This document shows, in pieces, positions 19,761 through 29,022 of a DNA stretch of 64,000 nt. Source of the stretch: an uncultured Chthoniobacterales bacterium (lineage in GTDB: Bacteria; Verrucomicrobiota; Verrucomicrobiia; Chthoniobacterales; UBA10450); NCBI GenBank assembly GCA_902805675.1, contig CADCTA010000057.1, positions 31,056-95,055 of the forward strand. The letters are read 5' to 3'. Positions within the stretch are counted from its first letter, which is position 1, and each line of letters begins with the position of its first letter. A program made the position numbers and the translations under genes. Under the pieces are notes generated by a model that saw only the letters and a list, made by a program, of their open reading frames with translations, was not told where the DNA came from and did no database searches.

Positions 19761-19852
19761 TCGCGCGCGCCGGTAGTGCGCTCCCACCCTCTACTCACGC
19801 GTGACGGACAAAGGACATTGACACTCTGGGTCCTTTTCGACATTCTCGCCGC

Positions 19853-20011
19853 ATGAGAACCCGACGTTTGTACGGAATTGTTATCGTCGTGGCGATCGCT
19901 GGATTGCTCGCCGCGTGCGACACCACGACGACCCAGAGCGGTACAACCACCAAAAAGAGCAGTGCGACAGCATCCTACGGTGCGCGCCAGACCGGCACCC
20001 ATTTGCCGTAA
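19853..20011 (+). CDS. 52-residue lipoprotein (small ORF)
   Basis: ATG at 19853, TAA at 20009-20011, 52 residues. The N-terminus is MRTRR followed by a hydrophobic run (LYGIVIVVAIAG) and LLAAC, a textbook lipobox with Cys at residue 22. The 30-residue mature peptide is Thr/Ser-rich (DTTTTQSGTTTKKSSATAS). It is antisense-free and lies in the gap after the permease. The size and layout resemble entericidin-type or other small verrucomicrobial lipoproteins, but no homology is claimed. Confidence 0.7.
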   Translation: MRTRRLYGIVIVVAIAGLLAACDTTTTQSGTTTKKSSATASYGARQTGTHLP

Positions 20012-20153
20012 CAAGAACGAGCCCGCTCCGCGCCTCTACAGCTCGCGGCGGCGACTCCGTTCGGCAGCCGACCTCCGGATTTTGCAGGCCCAAGCGTTAC
20101 AGCGACGCGACCTTCGCGAGGCTGCACCGTCATGCACATTGCGGCGGCCCTCC

Positions 20154-20600
20154 GTGCGCGCGGTAATCAGGCGCCTGCTCGCCTCCGCGCGGCTGCCTGC
20201 GGTATTCGCCGTCGTGATCCCGGGATTGCTGGCGGCAACCTGTACGTCGCCCGATGCACAGCCGATCGACGTCAGTGTTCGCGACGTCGTGATCGACCCA
20301 TATGCGATGGATGGAAGGCGGGTCAGGCTCTTCGGATTTCTGCATCACACTCGCGAGAGGGATGCGCTCTACTGGCGTGGGGCCGACATCAAACCGTCAA
20401 TCGACAGCGACGGCGTAGCAGTTCATTACTCGTCCCGGGCGCCGGCATCGCATCACGAGACGGATGGGAGCTTGGTCGTGCTGGAGGGAATCTTTCACGC
20501 AACCAAACCGCAGCGGCGCGGTTGGAATTCGGAGACAGCCGGCGCCGGTGAGCGGTTTAACGGCGCGCTGGTCGATGCGCGACGCATCCAGACGAGATAA
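20154..20600 (+). CDS. Putative lipoprotein of unknown function
   Basis: The open frame spans 19878-20600, but its first 90 residues are Arg/Pro-rich and overlap the small lipoprotein gene. A GTG at 20154 gives 148 residues beginning with a basic and hydrophobic segment that ends LLAATC, a plausible lipobox. The remainder has a compact beta-rich pattern (VSVRDVVIDPYAMDGRRVRL, then HYSSR and LVVLEGIFHA) reminiscent of an OB-like fold. No family is recognised. The next gene starts 121 bp downstream. Confidence 0.6.
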   Translation: MRAVIRRLLASARLPAVFAVVIPGLLAATCTSPDAQPIDVSVRDVVIDPYAMDGRRVRLFGFLHHTRERDALYWRGADIKPSIDSDGVAVHYSSRAPASHHETDGSLVVLEGIFHATKPQRRGWNSETAGAGERFNGALVDARRIQTR

Positions 20601-20721
20601 GCTTTAGCCTACTCCACGCCTACGCTCGCGACCGACGGCCGTCATGTGATCTCACCATTATTTCACAGAGCGCGGACTCGGCCGACGAGATCTCAAACAC
20701 CCCCCAGCGAAGGACATTCAC

Positions 20722-23307
20722 ATGATCAAACGAGCATTCGCTAAACACCGCAACCTCGCAGGCGCCCTGGCTTTATTGCTCACCACCGGCGTCGTCTTTC
20801 CAGCACTCGGGAGCGATACCGCCGCGGCGGCGCACCCGTACTCCGGGCGAACCGTCACGGAAGTAGATCGCAGCCGACTTCCAGCGGCCCTGCAAAATGT
20901 GCCGCTGGAGCGCCTCTCATCCGGTGCGCTGATCCGCCTCGGCCTTGCCGAGTCAGACGAGGATTGGAATGCTCGCGTCGCGCGCGCCGCTGCGGCCGAC
21001 GTGCAGGAGCGCAAAGCTGCCGTCGCGCTGGATCGCCGCGTGGGCGCGAACATCCGCCTCGGCGACGATCCGCCCGAATTGCCGTCCTTCCGTCGCGCGC
21101 AAGCCGAGCCACACATCGCGCGTTCGCCCACCGACCCTGATTTTCTGGTCGCCACGTTCCAGGAAGGACGCTTTCGCGACGGCGGCGCCGTCAACTGCGG
21201 CTACTCGACGAGTCGCGACGGCGGCGTGACGTGGTCGCGCGCGCTGCTGCCCGGCGCCGGCGCGGTCAGCGGTGGACCTTACGAGCGCGTGACAGATCCC
21301 GTGGCCGGTTTCGATCGCGCGGGGAATGCATACGTAAACACGCTCGGGCTGATCACCGGCACTACGTCGACCGGCACGCAGGACTTTGATGGCAGCGTGA
21401 TTGTCAGTCGCTCGACCGACGGCGGCGTCACCTTCGGCCAGCCGGTGCTCGCGTACAAAGAGCCCAATGCCGACACCTTTGCGGACAAAAACTGGATGGC
21501 GATCAATAACTTCCCCGGCACGCCGACCGCGGGCCGCATCATCCTCACGTTTACGATCTTCTCGAACGTCGGCGGCACGGCGCACCCGATTGCGCGCGTC
21601 TACAGCGACGACCAGGGCGCCACGTGGAGCCCGCTCGCCTACATCCACTCGCTCAACAACCAGGTGCAGGGCTCGCAGCCCGTCTTCCTCCGCGATGGCA
21701 GGCTTGTGATCGTTTACTGGAACTTCATGGGCACCAGCACCTTCGCCGACGATCGCCTCGAGCTCGTCGTCTCGAACGACGGCGGGAACACTTTCGGTCC
21801 GCCAAGGCCGATCACGAACGTCGCGATCTACGGACCTCCTAACATTCGCAGCGGCGGTTTTCTTCCATCCGTCACGACCGACCGCGAGACCGGCACTCTC
21901 TTCCTCACCTACCAGGCCCGCCATGAAGGGCAGCCGCGCATCATGTTTATGCGTTCGTCCGATGCGGGGAACAGCTGGAGCACCCCCATTCCGATCAGCA
22001 ACAACCCGCCGAACTCTGGCGTGTTCAACCCGGCGATCGCCTCCTCCGCCGACGGGCGCACACTGACGGTCGCGTTCTACGATCTGCGCGATAATCCCGG
22101 ATCAACGACGCGCTGTGACATGTACCTCGCGCAGTCCTTCGACGGCGGAAACACGTGGCAGCCAAACATCCGCCTGTCCAGCGAATCGACAGATGCAGCG
22201 CTCGCCGTCAACACCGGTTCGGACAGTAACCCCAGCTATATGCTCGGCGACTACATTGGCATCGCGGAGCCGGTTAACTCAAACGTGCCCGCCGTCCCGG
22301 TGTGGATCGACACGCGGACGGGCGATCCGGATCCGTTCGTCACGCGCGTCGGCATCGCGCCGCAGCTGGATTTCACCAGCTGGCAGGCGGCCCGCTTGTC
22401 GTTTAGCCAGACAGGCAATCCGGCATCCGGCGGGGAGTCCGGGGACGCAGATGGCGACAACGCCTCGAATTCATCCGAGTACAACACGGACACCGAGCCT
22501 AACGAGTTTTTCCACACCGGGCGGCAGCTCAACATCTCGACCCGCGCGCGGGTTCAGACCGGCGAGAACATCCTGATCGGCGGATTCATCGTCACCGGCA
22601 GTGAACCTAAGCGCGTGGTCATCCGGGCCCTCGGCCCGTCGCTCACCGGGGCGGGCGTGCCCGGAGCACTGCAGAACCCGACGCTCCAATTGCTGACTGA
22701 CAACAACGCGCTGGTCGCCGAGAACGACGACTGGCGGCAGACGCAGGAATCGGAGATTACGGCGACCGGCATCCCGCCAGCGGATGATCGCGAGGCCGCG
22801 ATCGTGCAGACATTGTCGCCGGGTAACTACACTGCCGCCGTGCGCGGCGCCGGCGACACCGCAGGCGTGGCGCTGGTGGAGATCTACGATCTCGCGCCGG
22901 GCGCAAACTCGCGGCTGGCCAACATCAGCACGCGCAGCTTTGTCGAAGCGGGCGAGAACGTGATGATTGGCGGGCTAATCATCGGCGCCGGCGCGGGACC
23001 AGACGGAGCCGGTAGCACGCGTGTGGTGCTGCGCGCCACCGGTCCATCCCTTTCGCAGCAGGGTGTTACCGGCGCGTTGCAGGATCCGGAGCTGCTGTTG
23101 TTCGATGCGAACGGCTCGGTCATCGAGACGAACGACAATTGGCGCCAGACTGAACAGGCCGACGTCCGCACGTTAAACCTCGCGCCACGAGATGATCGCG
23201 AAGCAGCCCTCGTTGCGAGCCTGCCCCGCGGCAGCTACACAGCGATCGTGCGCGGACGCGACGGAACGACGGGCGTGGCGCTGATCGAGGCTTACAACGT
23301 GCAATAG
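20722..23307 (+). CDS. Secreted sialidase/BNR-type propeller protein with tandem C-terminal modules (duplication copy 1)
   Basis: 861 residues. A signal peptide covers about residues 1-35. Propeller repeats with Ser/Asp-x-Asp-x-Gly-x-Thr-(W/F) motifs (STSRDGGVTW, SRSTDGGVTF, YSDDQGATW, SNDGGNTF, SFDGGNTW) run from about 135 to 560. An EF-hand-like calcium loop, DADGDNASNSSEY (about 575-587), links to two C-terminal modules from about residue 600 onward that end in IEAYNVQ. It is clearly paralogous over its whole length to the protein at 24148, by eye about 65-70% identical. Extracellular or surface location is inferred. No catalytic sialidase residues were assigned. Confidence 0.9.
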   Translation: MIKRAFAKHRNLAGALALLLTTGVVFPALGSDTAAAAHPYSGRTVTEVDRSRLPAALQNVPLERLSSGALIRLGLAESDEDWNARVARAAAADVQERKAAVALDRRVGANIRLGDDPPELPSFRRAQAEPHIARSPTDPDFLVATFQEGRFRDGGAVNCGYSTSRDGGVTWSRALLPGAGAVSGGPYERVTDPVAGFDRAGNAYVNTLGLITGTTSTGTQDFDGSVIVSRSTDGGVTFGQPVLAYKEPNADTFADKNWMAINNFPGTPTAGRIILTFTIFSNVGGTAHPIARVYSDDQGATWSPLAYIHSLNNQVQGSQPVFLRDGRLVIVYWNFMGTSTFADDRLELVVSNDGGNTFGPPRPITNVAIYGPPNIRSGGFLPSVTTDRETGTLFLTYQARHEGQPRIMFMRSSDAGNSWSTPIPISNNPPNSGVFNPAIASSADGRTLTVAFYDLRDNPGSTTRCDMYLAQSFDGGNTWQPNIRLSSESTDAALAVNTGSDSNPSYMLGDYIGIAEPVNSNVPAVPVWIDTRTGDPDPFVTRVGIAPQLDFTSWQAARLSFSQTGNPASGGESGDADGDNASNSSEYNTDTEPNEFFHTGRQLNISTRARVQTGENILIGGFIVTGSEPKRVVIRALGPSLTGAGVPGALQNPTLQLLTDNNALVAENDDWRQTQESEITATGIPPADDREAAIVQTLSPGNYTAAVRGAGDTAGVALVEIYDLAPGANSRLANISTRSFVEAGENVMIGGLIIGAGAGPDGAGSTRVVLRATGPSLSQQGVTGALQDPELLLFDANGSVIETNDNWRQTEQADVRTLNLAPRDDREAALVASLPRGSYTAIVRGRDGTTGVALIEAYNVQ

Positions 23308-23390
23308 CCCCAAGCTCCACGCCGCCGCGCGTGCCGATCGCAATCTGTTTGCCGGTGTGTTGCGCGTCGAGTTCTGATCTACTCGCGGCT

Positions 23391-23731
23391 GTGACGGCAG
23401 CGAGTTCCGCGAGATCGCTCTCAGTCAGGCAGACGCCGTGGAGTCCGCGCACATGAGCCATCCGGACTTTCGCGTCGACGGAAAGATCTTCGCAACGCTC
23501 GGGTATCCGGACAGCGACCACGCCGTCGTGATGCGTTCGGCGGATCAACAGGAAGGGTTTCTGGCGGAGATGCCGCGCGCGTTTTCCGCTGTCAAAGGCG
23601 CGTAGGGAAAACGCGGCTCCACGCAGATCCATCTTCCGTCCGCGGAGGCCGAAGCTGTTGCCGCAGCGATCCGGCTCGCGTGGAAACGGGGCCGACCATC
23701 CTTGCAGCGCAATCCGTCGAAACGCCCGTAG
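23391..23731 (+). pseudogene. Degenerate YjbR/MmcQ-like gene (duplication copy 1)
   Basis: Aligns along its full length with the intact gene at 26694-27023. It has a 1-base deletion just after the GTG start (6 bases become 5 between GTGACG and GAGTT) and an in-frame TAG at 23603-23605 where the intact copy has TGG (Trp, in KGAWGKRG). Between and after these lesions the frame still reads as protein: ESAHMSHPDFRVDGKIF before the stop and GKRGSTQIHLPSAEAEAV after it. Even the 50 bp upstream of the start is conserved between copies. Confidence 0.85.
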
Positions 23732-23889
23732 TTCTCGCGCGACTCGGGCGGAACACCTCGACCTGCATCGCGAGCGGAGTGCGGAACCGCACGCGCAACA
23801 TTCCTCTGTCCTCAGCGGCGTTCACACCGATAGAGCAGCGTCACCAGCAACGTGCGGCGGAGCGCGCAGCCGCCTTGTCGGTGAGAGGC

Positions 23890-23988
23890 ATGTTCCTCAG
23901 CCATCTCGCGTGCACGTCTTGCAGTCTCCGGCGCGCGACTGTGCGGCAGAACCGTCCGCCAGAAGGCAGACCTGCCGAGCAGTTATAA
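23890..23988 (+). pseudogene. 5' stub of a threonine synthase-like gene (duplication copy 1)
   Basis: An ATG at 23890 opens with MFLSHLACTSCSLRR, matching the first 15 residues of the intact threonine synthase at 27194 ([15 protein letters not shown]). After that, similarity ends and the frame runs into unrelated residues and a TAA at 23986-23988. The upstream GTCGGTGAG context is also shared with the intact copy. This marks the right boundary of the duplicated segment, near 23937. Confidence 0.75.
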
Positions 23989-24087
23989 TCTGACTTCATC
24001 CCTGCATAAGATCAGCTGTTCGCGCCCGCGGCGACTCTACGTCGGGAACGACGGGCATCCTTTTAATGCGTGACTGCTGACTCGATT

Positions 24088-24093
24088 TATAAT
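24088..24093 (+). promoter_or_regulatory. Possible -10 element (TATAAT)
   Basis: A perfect TATAAT lies 55 bp upstream of the chosen ATG of the secreted protein at 24148, in a locally AT-rich patch. No good -35 hexamer is seen at the usual 16-18 bp spacing, so this is only a candidate. Confidence 0.35.
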
Positions 24094-24147
24094 TCAGTCA
24101 CACCTCTCGACCTTCCAGACGCAACTCTTCACCCTTCGAGATTGTCT

Positions 24148-26631
24148 ATGTCCCTTCGCCAGTTCGTCCGTATCTCCGCTGCTCTGCTCGCTTCTACGGC
24201 GCTCGTCACTGCACAGGATCCGCCAGCCGGTGCCTCGCCGGCTCCAGAGAATGTTGATGAGCCGCACGGCGCAATGCTCGAGCGACTCTCATCAGGTGCG
24301 ATCCGGAGTCTCGATCAAAACGGAAATCTCGTTAATTGGAAAGCCGGTGAAGCGAAGGCGAAAGCTGCTGTCGCGCTGGATCCACGAGTGGGCGCGAATA
24401 TTCGGCTGGGCGATGATCCGGCGGCACTTCCGCCTAACCTGCGCGCGCAGGCCGAGCCGCATATCGCGCGCTCGCCGGTCGATCCGGATTTTCTAGTCGC
24501 GACCTTTCAGGAGGGACGCTTCACCGACGGCAGCGCGGTGAACTGTGGCTACTCCGTCAGTCGCGACGGCGGGCTCACCTGGACACGCGCGTTGATTCCC
24601 GGACTGACCCCATCCAGCGGCGGCCCCTACCCGCGGGCGACGGACCCCGTCGCAGCGATGGGGTTGAACGGGCATGCCTACCTCAACACCCTCGCCGCGG
24701 GGTCGTCGACTCGCCTCGGCGACATCCTCGTGAATCGCTCGACTGATGGCGGCGCGACGTTTGGGCAGCCGGTGGTGGCATATCGCGCCCCGAGCGTGAA
24801 CGTCTTTCCGGACAAGAACTGGATCGCGGTGAATACGTTCGCCAATACCCCCACGGCGGGACGGATCGTCGTGACATTCACCGCGTTCCCTGCTCCCGGC
24901 CAGCAAGGCACCACGCCGATGATGCGCGTCTACAGTGACGATGCAGGCCTCACCTGGAGCCCGGCGGCGTTGATCCATGAAGCAACGAAGAACACGCAAG
25001 GCTCCCAGCCGGTGTTCCTGCGAGATGGAAAGCTTGCGGTCGTCTATTGGAACTTTAACGGCGCCGGTTCTGCCGATGATTCGCTGGAACTCGTCGTCTC
25101 AAACGACGGTGGAAATACCTTTGGCGCGCCCAGGCCGATTCACGGTGTGACTCCTTACGATCATCCGCAGATTCGCGACGGCGGAATCCTTCCCTCGGCA
25201 GCCGCGGATCGCGTCAACGGAACCCTCTACGTCGCGTACCAGGGACGTTTGAACGGCCCATCGCGCATCCTGTTCACGCGCTCGGGTGACGCCGGCGCAA
25301 CATGGAGCAGCCCGATTGCAGTCAGCGACAACAATCCAGACTCAGGGGTTTTCAATGCCGCGATCGCCAGCTCACACGACGGGCAGACGATCACGATCGT
25401 GTACTACAGCAATCGCGATAACCCCGGCTCGAACACCCTCGTGGATGTTTACCTCGCGCAGTCTTTCGACAATGGAAACACGTGGCAGCCGAACATCCGG
25501 CTCACGAGCGTGTCAACGGATGCGACCCTCTCTCCTCTGACGCCTGCCGGTCATATGCTCGGCGATTACATCGGCGTCGCTGAGTCGACAAACCCGAACG
25601 TTCCCGCGGTGCCCGTCTGGGTCGACAGCCGCACAGGCAATCCGGATCCGTTCGTCACCCGCGTAGGGATTGCGCCGCAGGTCGATTTCGCGAGTTGGCA
25701 GGCCTCGCGTCTCTCGTTAGGCCAGATCAACGATCCGCAGTCCGGCGGCCCCTCGGGCGATGCCGATCGCGACGGGGAGCAGAACTCGGTCGAGTTCAAA
25801 TACGGGACCGAGCCTAACGACCCCGCCTCGATCTTCCACACCGGGCGCCAGCTGAATATCTCGACACGCGCGGGTGTGCTCACAGGCGAGAACATCCTCA
25901 TCGGCGGCTTCATCCTGACCGGGAACGAGCCCAAACAAGTTATCATCCGCGCCATCGGTCCATCGCTCGTCGGCGCCGGCGTGCCCGGACCGCTGCAGGA
26001 CCCGATGCTGCAGTTGCTCACCGGCAACGACGTTGTGGTGGCGGAGAACGATGACTGGCGCCAAACACAACAGTCCGAGATCGAGGCAACGGGAATCCCG
26101 CCGTCCGACTCGCGCGAATCCGCGATTGTCCGCACACTCCCGCCGGGTAGCTACACGGCCGCAGTGAGCGGCAAATCCGGCACCACCGGTAACGCCCTCG
26201 TCGAGGTGTATGACCTTACCCCAGCTTCGAATTCGAAGCTCGCCAACATCAGCACGCGCAGCTTCGTCGATCAGGGCGAGCAGGTGATGATCGGCGGATT
26301 GATCATCGGCGGCGGCGAAGGAACCGACGGCGCGGGCAGCGCGCGGGTCGTGTTGCGAGGCATTGGCCCTTCGCTCGCGCAGCAAGGCGTCAATGGCGCG
26401 TTGCAGGACCCTGAGTTGCTGCTCTTCGATGGCAACGGCAGCGTCATCCAGGCGAACGACAACTGGCGACAGACGCAGCAGGGCGAAATCCAGGCGCTGA
26501 ATCTCGCGCCGAATGACGATCGCGAAGCAGCACTCGTGGCGAGCCTTCCGCGCGGCAACTACACGGCCATCGTGCGCGGCCGCGACGGCACGACCGGCGT
26601 GGCGCTAGTGGAAGCTTACAACGTGCAATAG
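24148..26631 (+). CDS. Secreted sialidase/BNR-type propeller protein with tandem C-terminal modules (duplication copy 2)
   Basis: 827 residues from the ATG at 24148, which directly precedes a signal peptide (LRQFVRISAALLASTALVTA). An upstream ATG-less extension to 24070 is open but not signal-like. The layout matches copy 1: LERLSSGAIRSL, a conserved NIRLGDDP segment, BNR-type repeats, a DADRDGEQNSVEF calcium-loop-like linker, and two C-terminal modules ending in VEAYNVQ. It precedes an intact YjbR-like gene and threonine synthase, so this is probably the original locus from which copy 1 arose. It is probably extracellular; the substrate is unknown. Confidence 0.9.
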   Translation: MSLRQFVRISAALLASTALVTAQDPPAGASPAPENVDEPHGAMLERLSSGAIRSLDQNGNLVNWKAGEAKAKAAVALDPRVGANIRLGDDPAALPPNLRAQAEPHIARSPVDPDFLVATFQEGRFTDGSAVNCGYSVSRDGGLTWTRALIPGLTPSSGGPYPRATDPVAAMGLNGHAYLNTLAAGSSTRLGDILVNRSTDGGATFGQPVVAYRAPSVNVFPDKNWIAVNTFANTPTAGRIVVTFTAFPAPGQQGTTPMMRVYSDDAGLTWSPAALIHEATKNTQGSQPVFLRDGKLAVVYWNFNGAGSADDSLELVVSNDGGNTFGAPRPIHGVTPYDHPQIRDGGILPSAAADRVNGTLYVAYQGRLNGPSRILFTRSGDAGATWSSPIAVSDNNPDSGVFNAAIASSHDGQTITIVYYSNRDNPGSNTLVDVYLAQSFDNGNTWQPNIRLTSVSTDATLSPLTPAGHMLGDYIGVAESTNPNVPAVPVWVDSRTGNPDPFVTRVGIAPQVDFASWQASRLSLGQINDPQSGGPSGDADRDGEQNSVEFKYGTEPNDPASIFHTGRQLNISTRAGVLTGENILIGGFILTGNEPKQVIIRAIGPSLVGAGVPGPLQDPMLQLLTGNDVVVAENDDWRQTQQSEIEATGIPPSDSRESAIVRTLPPGSYTAAVSGKSGTTGNALVEVYDLTPASNSKLANISTRSFVDQGEQVMIGGLIIGGGEGTDGAGSARVVLRGIGPSLAQQGVNGALQDPELLLFDGNGSVIQANDNWRQTQQGEIQALNLAPNDDREAALVASLPRGNYTAIVRGRDGTTGVALVEAYNVQ

Positions 26632-26693
26632 CGCGGCTGGGTCGCAGGCTCTTTGCCGGTGTGCTGAACGTCGAGTTCTGATCTACTCGCGGA

Positions 26694-27023
26694 GTGACGC
26701 CGCACGAGTTTCGGGAGATGGCTCTCCTTCAACCCGGAGCCGTCGAGTCCGCGCACATGAGCCATCCGGATTTTCGCGTGGGCGGCAAGGTCTTCGCGAG
26801 CCTCGGTTATCCCGATGCCGATCACGCGGTCGTGATCCTTTCGCCGGACGAACAGGAAGGCTTCGTGGCGGAATTTCCGCGCGTGTTCGCGCCGGTGAAG
26901 GGCGCGTGGGGCAAGCGGGGATCAACGCAGATCAGTTTACCGGCGGCTGATGGCGAGGCGGTGGCGGAAGCTATTCGCCTGGCGTGGAGACGCCGTGCGC
27001 CCGCGCGACTCCAGTCGCGGTGA
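26694..27023 (+). CDS. YjbR/MmcQ-family protein
   Basis: 109 residues from a GTG at 26694. SHPDFRVGGKVFASLGYPD, LSPDEQEGFV and FAPVKGAWGKRGSTQI fit the compact CyaY-like YjbR (MmcQ) fold, a family of small putative DNA-binding proteins without a firm role. It is 62 bp downstream of the secreted propeller gene. A decayed copy sits at 23391-23731. Confidence 0.82.
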   Translation: MTPHEFREMALLQPGAVESAHMSHPDFRVGGKVFASLGYPDADHAVVILSPDEQEGFVAEFPRVFAPVKGAWGKRGSTQISLPAADGEAVAEAIRLAWRRRAPARLQSR

Positions 27024-27028
27024 AAGAG

Positions 27029-27117
27029 TGCCTCGCACGGCAACCACAGCGGAACACAACGACAGCAAAGTGCCTTCCGCTGTCCCGCCGTAAACGCCGT
27101 GTTCGCTGTGCGAGGCA
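27029..27117. repeat. Imperfect palindrome between the YjbR-like gene and threonine synthase
   Basis: TGCCTCGCAC at 27029-27038 is the exact inverse of GTGCGAGGCA at 27108-27117, and inner segments AGCGGAACAC and GTGTTCGCT also pair. The spacing gives an 89-bp cruciform-capable unit. It is not one of families A, B or C and no second copy was noticed. Confidence 0.6.
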
Positions 27118-27193
27118 ATCCGCACGCGTTGCACGCCGGAGGGCGGCGGAATTTCCGCGCGACGCTGTGGGCGCGCGGCCTTATCGGTGAGCC

Positions 27194-28360
27194 ATGTTTA
27201 TGACGCATCTCGAGTGCACGGCGTGCGGCCTGCGCCACGAATGGAACCAACTCCAGAATCTTTGCACCGCGTGCAGCAAGCCGCTCTTCCCGCGCTACGA
27301 TCTCGAGGCGATCGGACGCGTGCTCACGCGCGATGCGCTCGCCACGCGCGAGAAGTCGCTCTGGCGATATCGTGAAGTCTTACCCCTCGCGCAAGATGCC
27401 GAGCCGGTGACCTTCGGCGAAGGCGGCACGCCATTGCTGCGCGCGGACAGGTTCGGCGCAGACGTTGGCGTCTCAGAGTTGTGGATCAAAGACGAGTCGC
27501 AGAACCCGACGCAAAGCTTCAAGGCTCGCGGGATGACCACCGCCGTGTCGATGGCAAAGCAACTCGGCGCGACCAAGCTCGCGGTGCCAACGGCAGGGAA
27601 CGCAGGTGGCGCGCTCGCCGCTTACGCCGCACGCGCAGGACTCGAGGCGCACATCTTCATGCCGCGCGACACGCCGCGCGCGAACCAAATCGAATGCCGC
27701 GAGCTCGGCGCGCACGTGACGTTGATCGACGGGCTCATCACCGATTGCGGCGCCGAGATCGCGAAGCGCAAGGCGGCGGAAGGCTGGTTCGACATGTCGA
27801 CGCTGAAGGAGCCTTATCGCGTGGAAGGGAAGAAGACGCTCGGCTACGAGCTTGCCGAGCAGATGAACTGGCAGCTGCCGGATGTGGTGCTCTACCCGAC
27901 CGGCGGCGGGACCGGGCTGATCGGGATGTGGAAAGCTTTCGAAGAGATGGAGACGCTGGGTTGGATCGGCTCGAAGCGGCCACGGATGTTCTCCATCCAA
28001 CCGACAGGCTGCGCGCCGATCGTGCGCGCGTTTCAAGCAGGCGAGACATCCGCGCCGGAGTTCCCGGACGCGCATACTGTTGCGTCAGGTTTGCGCGTGC
28101 CGAAAGCCGTTGGGGATTTCATTATGCTGCGAATTCTGCGCGAATCGGGCGGCGGCGCGCTGACCGTGGATGACGCAGAGATGATTCGCATCACGCGCGA
28201 AGTCGGTCGGCGCGAAGGCATCTTCGTTGCTCCGGAAGGCGCCGCATGTTTCGCAGCGCTGCGCTCGCTCGTCGCTGATGGCACGATTAGCCGCGACGAG
28301 CGCGTGGTAATCTTTAATACCGGCTCAGGAATCAAATACCTCGACTGCTACGAAGATTGA
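27194..28360 (+). CDS. thrC: Threonine synthase (zinc-ribbon type)
   Basis: 388 residues. An N-terminal zinc-ribbon-like motif (C8, C11, C24, C27) precedes a fold-type II PLP domain with [14 protein letters not shown], where K110 is the expected Schiff-base lysine. [15 protein letters not shown] is the serine/threonine-type substrate loop and [13 protein letters not shown] binds the PLP phosphate. It converts O-phosphohomoserine to threonine. A threonine dehydratase-like role cannot be fully excluded, but the zinc-ribbon N-terminus and length favour threonine synthase. Its stop overlaps the TTG of the next gene. Confidence 0.88.
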   Translation: MFMTHLECTACGLRHEWNQLQNLCTACSKPLFPRYDLEAIGRVLTRDALATREKSLWRYREVLPLAQDAEPVTFGEGGTPLLRADRFGADVGVSELWIKDESQNPTQSFKARGMTTAVSMAKQLGATKLAVPTAGNAGGALAAYAARAGLEAHIFMPRDTPRANQIECRELGAHVTLIDGLITDCGAEIAKRKAAEGWFDMSTLKEPYRVEGKKTLGYELAEQMNWQLPDVVLYPTGGGTGLIGMWKAFEEMETLGWIGSKRPRMFSIQPTGCAPIVRAFQAGETSAPEFPDAHTVASGLRVPKAVGDFIMLRILRESGGGALTVDDAEMIRITREVGRREGIFVAPEGAACFAALRSLVADGTISRDERVVIFNTGSGIKYLDCYED

Positions 28361-28857
28361 CGGCGATTCGTCTGCTGACTGCTGACGATGCGGAGGAGTA
28401 TGCCGCGCTGCGACGAGACTCGTTGCTCGATGCGCCGCTGGCCTTCACCGCGTCGCCGGAAGACGACGCCGCTTCGTCCGCGGAAGGAGTGCGCAAGATG
28501 CTCGCACGCGCACCCGACTCGGTGATCCTCGGGGCGTTCGCGCCGGAGCTCATCGGCATGGTCGGCATGTATCGCGATCATCATCTGAAGCGCGCGCACA
28601 AGTTGCACGTCTGGGGCGTCTATGTGCGCGCAACGCATCGAGGCTCTGGTGTCGCGGTGGCGATGCTTGAAGCTGCCATCCGGCACGCGCGCAGTATGCC
28701 GGGCATCGCCTGCCTCGACCTGAGCGTGAACTCCACCGCGCCCGAGGCGCAGCGTGTCTACGAGCGCGTGGGTTTCCGCATGTGGGGCTGCGAGCCCGAC
28801 GCCTTGCGCTGGCGCGGTGAGGTGACGCAAGAGCACCACATGTCGCTGCAGCTGTGA
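28357..28857 (+). CDS. GNAT-family N-acetyltransferase
   Basis: 166 residues from a TTG that overlaps the threonine synthase stop (TTGA). The GNAT core is visible: WGVYVRATHRGSGVAVAML is the acetyl-CoA-binding motif A, and NSTAPEAQRVYERVGFRMWG is motif B. The substrate is unknown. Coupled translation with threonine synthase is likely. A family A palindrome starts 4 bp after the stop. Confidence 0.85.
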   Translation: MTAIRLLTADDAEEYAALRRDSLLDAPLAFTASPEDDAASSAEGVRKMLARAPDSVILGAFAPELIGMVGMYRDHHLKRAHKLHVWGVYVRATHRGSGVAVAMLEAAIRHARSMPGIACLDLSVNSTAPEAQRVYERVGFRMWGCEPDALRWRGEVTQEHHMSLQL

Positions 28858-28861
28858 GCCT

Positions 28862-28971
28862 GGTAGGGACGGCGCGCTGCGCCGTCCGAGACGCGTCGCT
28901 CCACCGAAGGGTGACCGAACGTCGGTCCAGTTTGCCACAACGCTCGGACGCCGCAGCGCGGCGTCCCTACC
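28862..28971. repeat. Family A palindromic element, copy 1
   Basis: 110 bp with terminal inverted repeats: GGTAGGGACGGCGCGCTGCG at the left and CGCAGCGCGGCGTCCCTACC at the right, each arm itself GC-palindromic. Other copies are at 30448-30556 and 38961-39070, with different middles. It lies between the GNAT gene and the POT transporter. Confidence 0.85.
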
Positions 28972-29022
28972 AAATCGCTGCGGGCATAAGCGTCTCGCGC
29001 GGTCGTCCTCCGATTCAAAAAT

